Assembly (NCBI GenBank): GCA_902775835.1
Contig: CACYNZ010000227.1
Span: 1 to 6,100, forward strand
Source: an uncultured Eubacteriales bacterium
GTDB taxonomy: Bacteria; Bacillota_A; Clostridia; Christensenellales; Aristaeellaceae
Direction: 5' to 3'
Length of the DNA: 6,100 bases
Numbering within the stretch: position 1 is the first letter of the stretch; the number at the start of each line of letters is the position of its first letter. The position numbers and the translations under genes were made by a program. Positions 5,305 to 6,100 of the stretch are shown piece by piece. Below the pieces are notes generated by a model. That model saw only the letters and a list, made by a program, of their open reading frames with translations. It ran no database searches and was not told the origin of the DNA.

Positions 5305-6100
5305 GAAGTCCGGAATGTCCAGAAGCTCATCCAGTTCCAGGTCCAGTTCATCGGCCAGGGCCTTCCGGTCAATGGTGGCAAACCAGATCATGTCGCCCAC
5401 CGCCCGGCCGGGACCCCTGCCCGGTGTATTGATCTTTTCCCCGCCCAGGACCACGGAGGTGGACACGCCGCCGTCCAGGTTATAGGCCTGCAGGCAGCCC
5501 TGTTCATAGCAGAGATCCGCCAGCTGCTTCAGCGTCAGTCCCCATCCCTGCTGATCCTCCGGCCCGCGGCTTGCGAGAATCAGGTACTCCAGCGGCCCCG
5601 TCTGGCCGATGGCAATGCGGCGCAGCTTCTTCTCCCTGGCCAGATCCTTGATCTTCAGGTTCCAGGTGTCGCGTTCCTCACCGTCCACCACAAGCGCGGG
5701 ACCAAAGCAGAACGCGTGCACCGCGTTTTCCTTCACTTCCTCCCAGGCCGCCTCCGAGGTGGGAGACAGAATCCTGAAGTTACCTTCCACGTCCACCACC
5801 AACGTGTCCCGGTTCCGGTCCGGCTGGAAGCGGAGCAGCTGCGCGTTGCGCATCACAATCCCGGAGGAATGAAAGCTGAAATTGTCCGCATTGACGGCCA
5901 GTACCGCCCGCACCTTCCTGGCCATGTTAGCCACATACTTTGTTGTCCTGGACGGAAACGGCGCCGCCAGAGCCGTGCGGAACTGAACCGGGGAAGCCAG
6001 CTTTACCCGCACCAGCATGACCGGCGTGCCATGCACTTCCATTTCGCTGATATCAACGTCCAGGCTCCCGTCATGATAGCCGGATCCGTCCTGGGCATAC
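5302..6100 (-). CDS. Phosphodiester glycosidase (NAGPA/DUF2233) family protein, 5' end beyond window
   Basis: The frame enters at 6099, past the window edge, and ends at TGA 5304-5302, so 265 C-terminal residues are visible. The family includes the mammalian uncovering enzyme (N-acetylglucosamine-1-phosphodiester alpha-N-acetylglucosaminidase) and bacterial envelope proteins. Typical segments are present: HVTRV-like MLVRVKLASPVQFRTALA, then KVRAVLAVNADNFS (family 'AiNgdyF' position), GIVMRNAQLLR, DTLVVDVEGNFRI, AFCFGPALVVDGE, IAIGQTGPLEYLILASRG, and the signature AYNLDGGVSTSVVLGGEKIN with GRAVGDMIWF near the end. The tail is short and acidic (LDLELDELLD). A signal peptide or membrane anchor would be expected upstream, outside the window. 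The bacterial substrate is unknown. It converges on hxlR with 17 bp between the coding regions. Confidence 0.85.
   Translation of the reverse strand, partial: YAQDGSGYHDGSLDVDISEMEVHGTPVMLVRVKLASPVQFRTALAAPFPSRTTKYVANMARKVRAVLAVNADNFSFHSSGIVMRNAQLLRFQPDRNRDTLVVDVEGNFRILSPTSEAAWEEVKENAVHAFCFGPALVVDGEERDTWNLKIKDLAREKKLRRIAIGQTGPLEYLILASRGPEDQQGWGLTLKQLADLCYEQGCLQAYNLDGGVSTSVVLGGEKINTPGRGPGRAVGDMIWFATIDRKALADELDLELDELLDIPDF

Overview
The window looks like chromosome from a GC-rich, gut- or rumen-type member of the Clostridia (Firmicutes). The evidence is the strong bias towards GC-rich codons, AGGAGG-like ribosome binding sites, U-tract terminators, a secreted M4 metalloprotease, an HxlR regulator next to a flavin reductase-like gene, and a NAGPA-type phosphodiester glycosidase. 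The lineage is inferred from style and remembered protein families, not from a marker gene.

Layout. Positions 3-39 hold a strong hairpin terminator. Positions 77-2674 (minus) encode a secreted M4 (thermolysin-type) metallopeptidase of about 860 residues, with a complete zinc site and an unrecognised acidic C-terminal extension. Positions 2840-4233 are a non-housekeeping patch. At each end lies a minus-strand tRNA(Met)-like 3' half followed by its own 11-bp-stem terminator (2840-2923 and 4151-4233). Between them are a plus-strand remnant of a siphophage tail-assembly chaperone gene split over two frames (2985-3550) and a minus-strand small helical-protein gene whose frame is broken at a run of eight C (3588-3867). 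No integrase, structural gene block or transposase is present. The patch reads as the scar of a decayed prophage or integrative element at a tRNA locus.

To the right is a flavin reductase-like gene on the minus strand (4249-4821) carrying one in-frame TGA where the family has Trp. It is divergent from an intact HxlR-type regulator on the plus strand (4934-5284). The 112-bp gap between them contains inverted repeats that fit an HxlR operator. HxlR converges, almost without spacing, on the C-terminal part of a phosphodiester glycosidase-family protein (5302 to beyond 6100, minus). A hairpin there includes both stop codons.

Working together: the HxlR/flavin reductase pair is a familiar redox or electrophile-response arrangement, but here the enzyme appears disabled. 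The M4 protease and the glycosidase are probably independent secreted or envelope-facing functions. I do not see a complete new multi-gene system. The most unusual parts are the duplicated tRNA half-plus-terminator structure, the orphan phage chaperone remnant, and the C-terminal extension of the protease.
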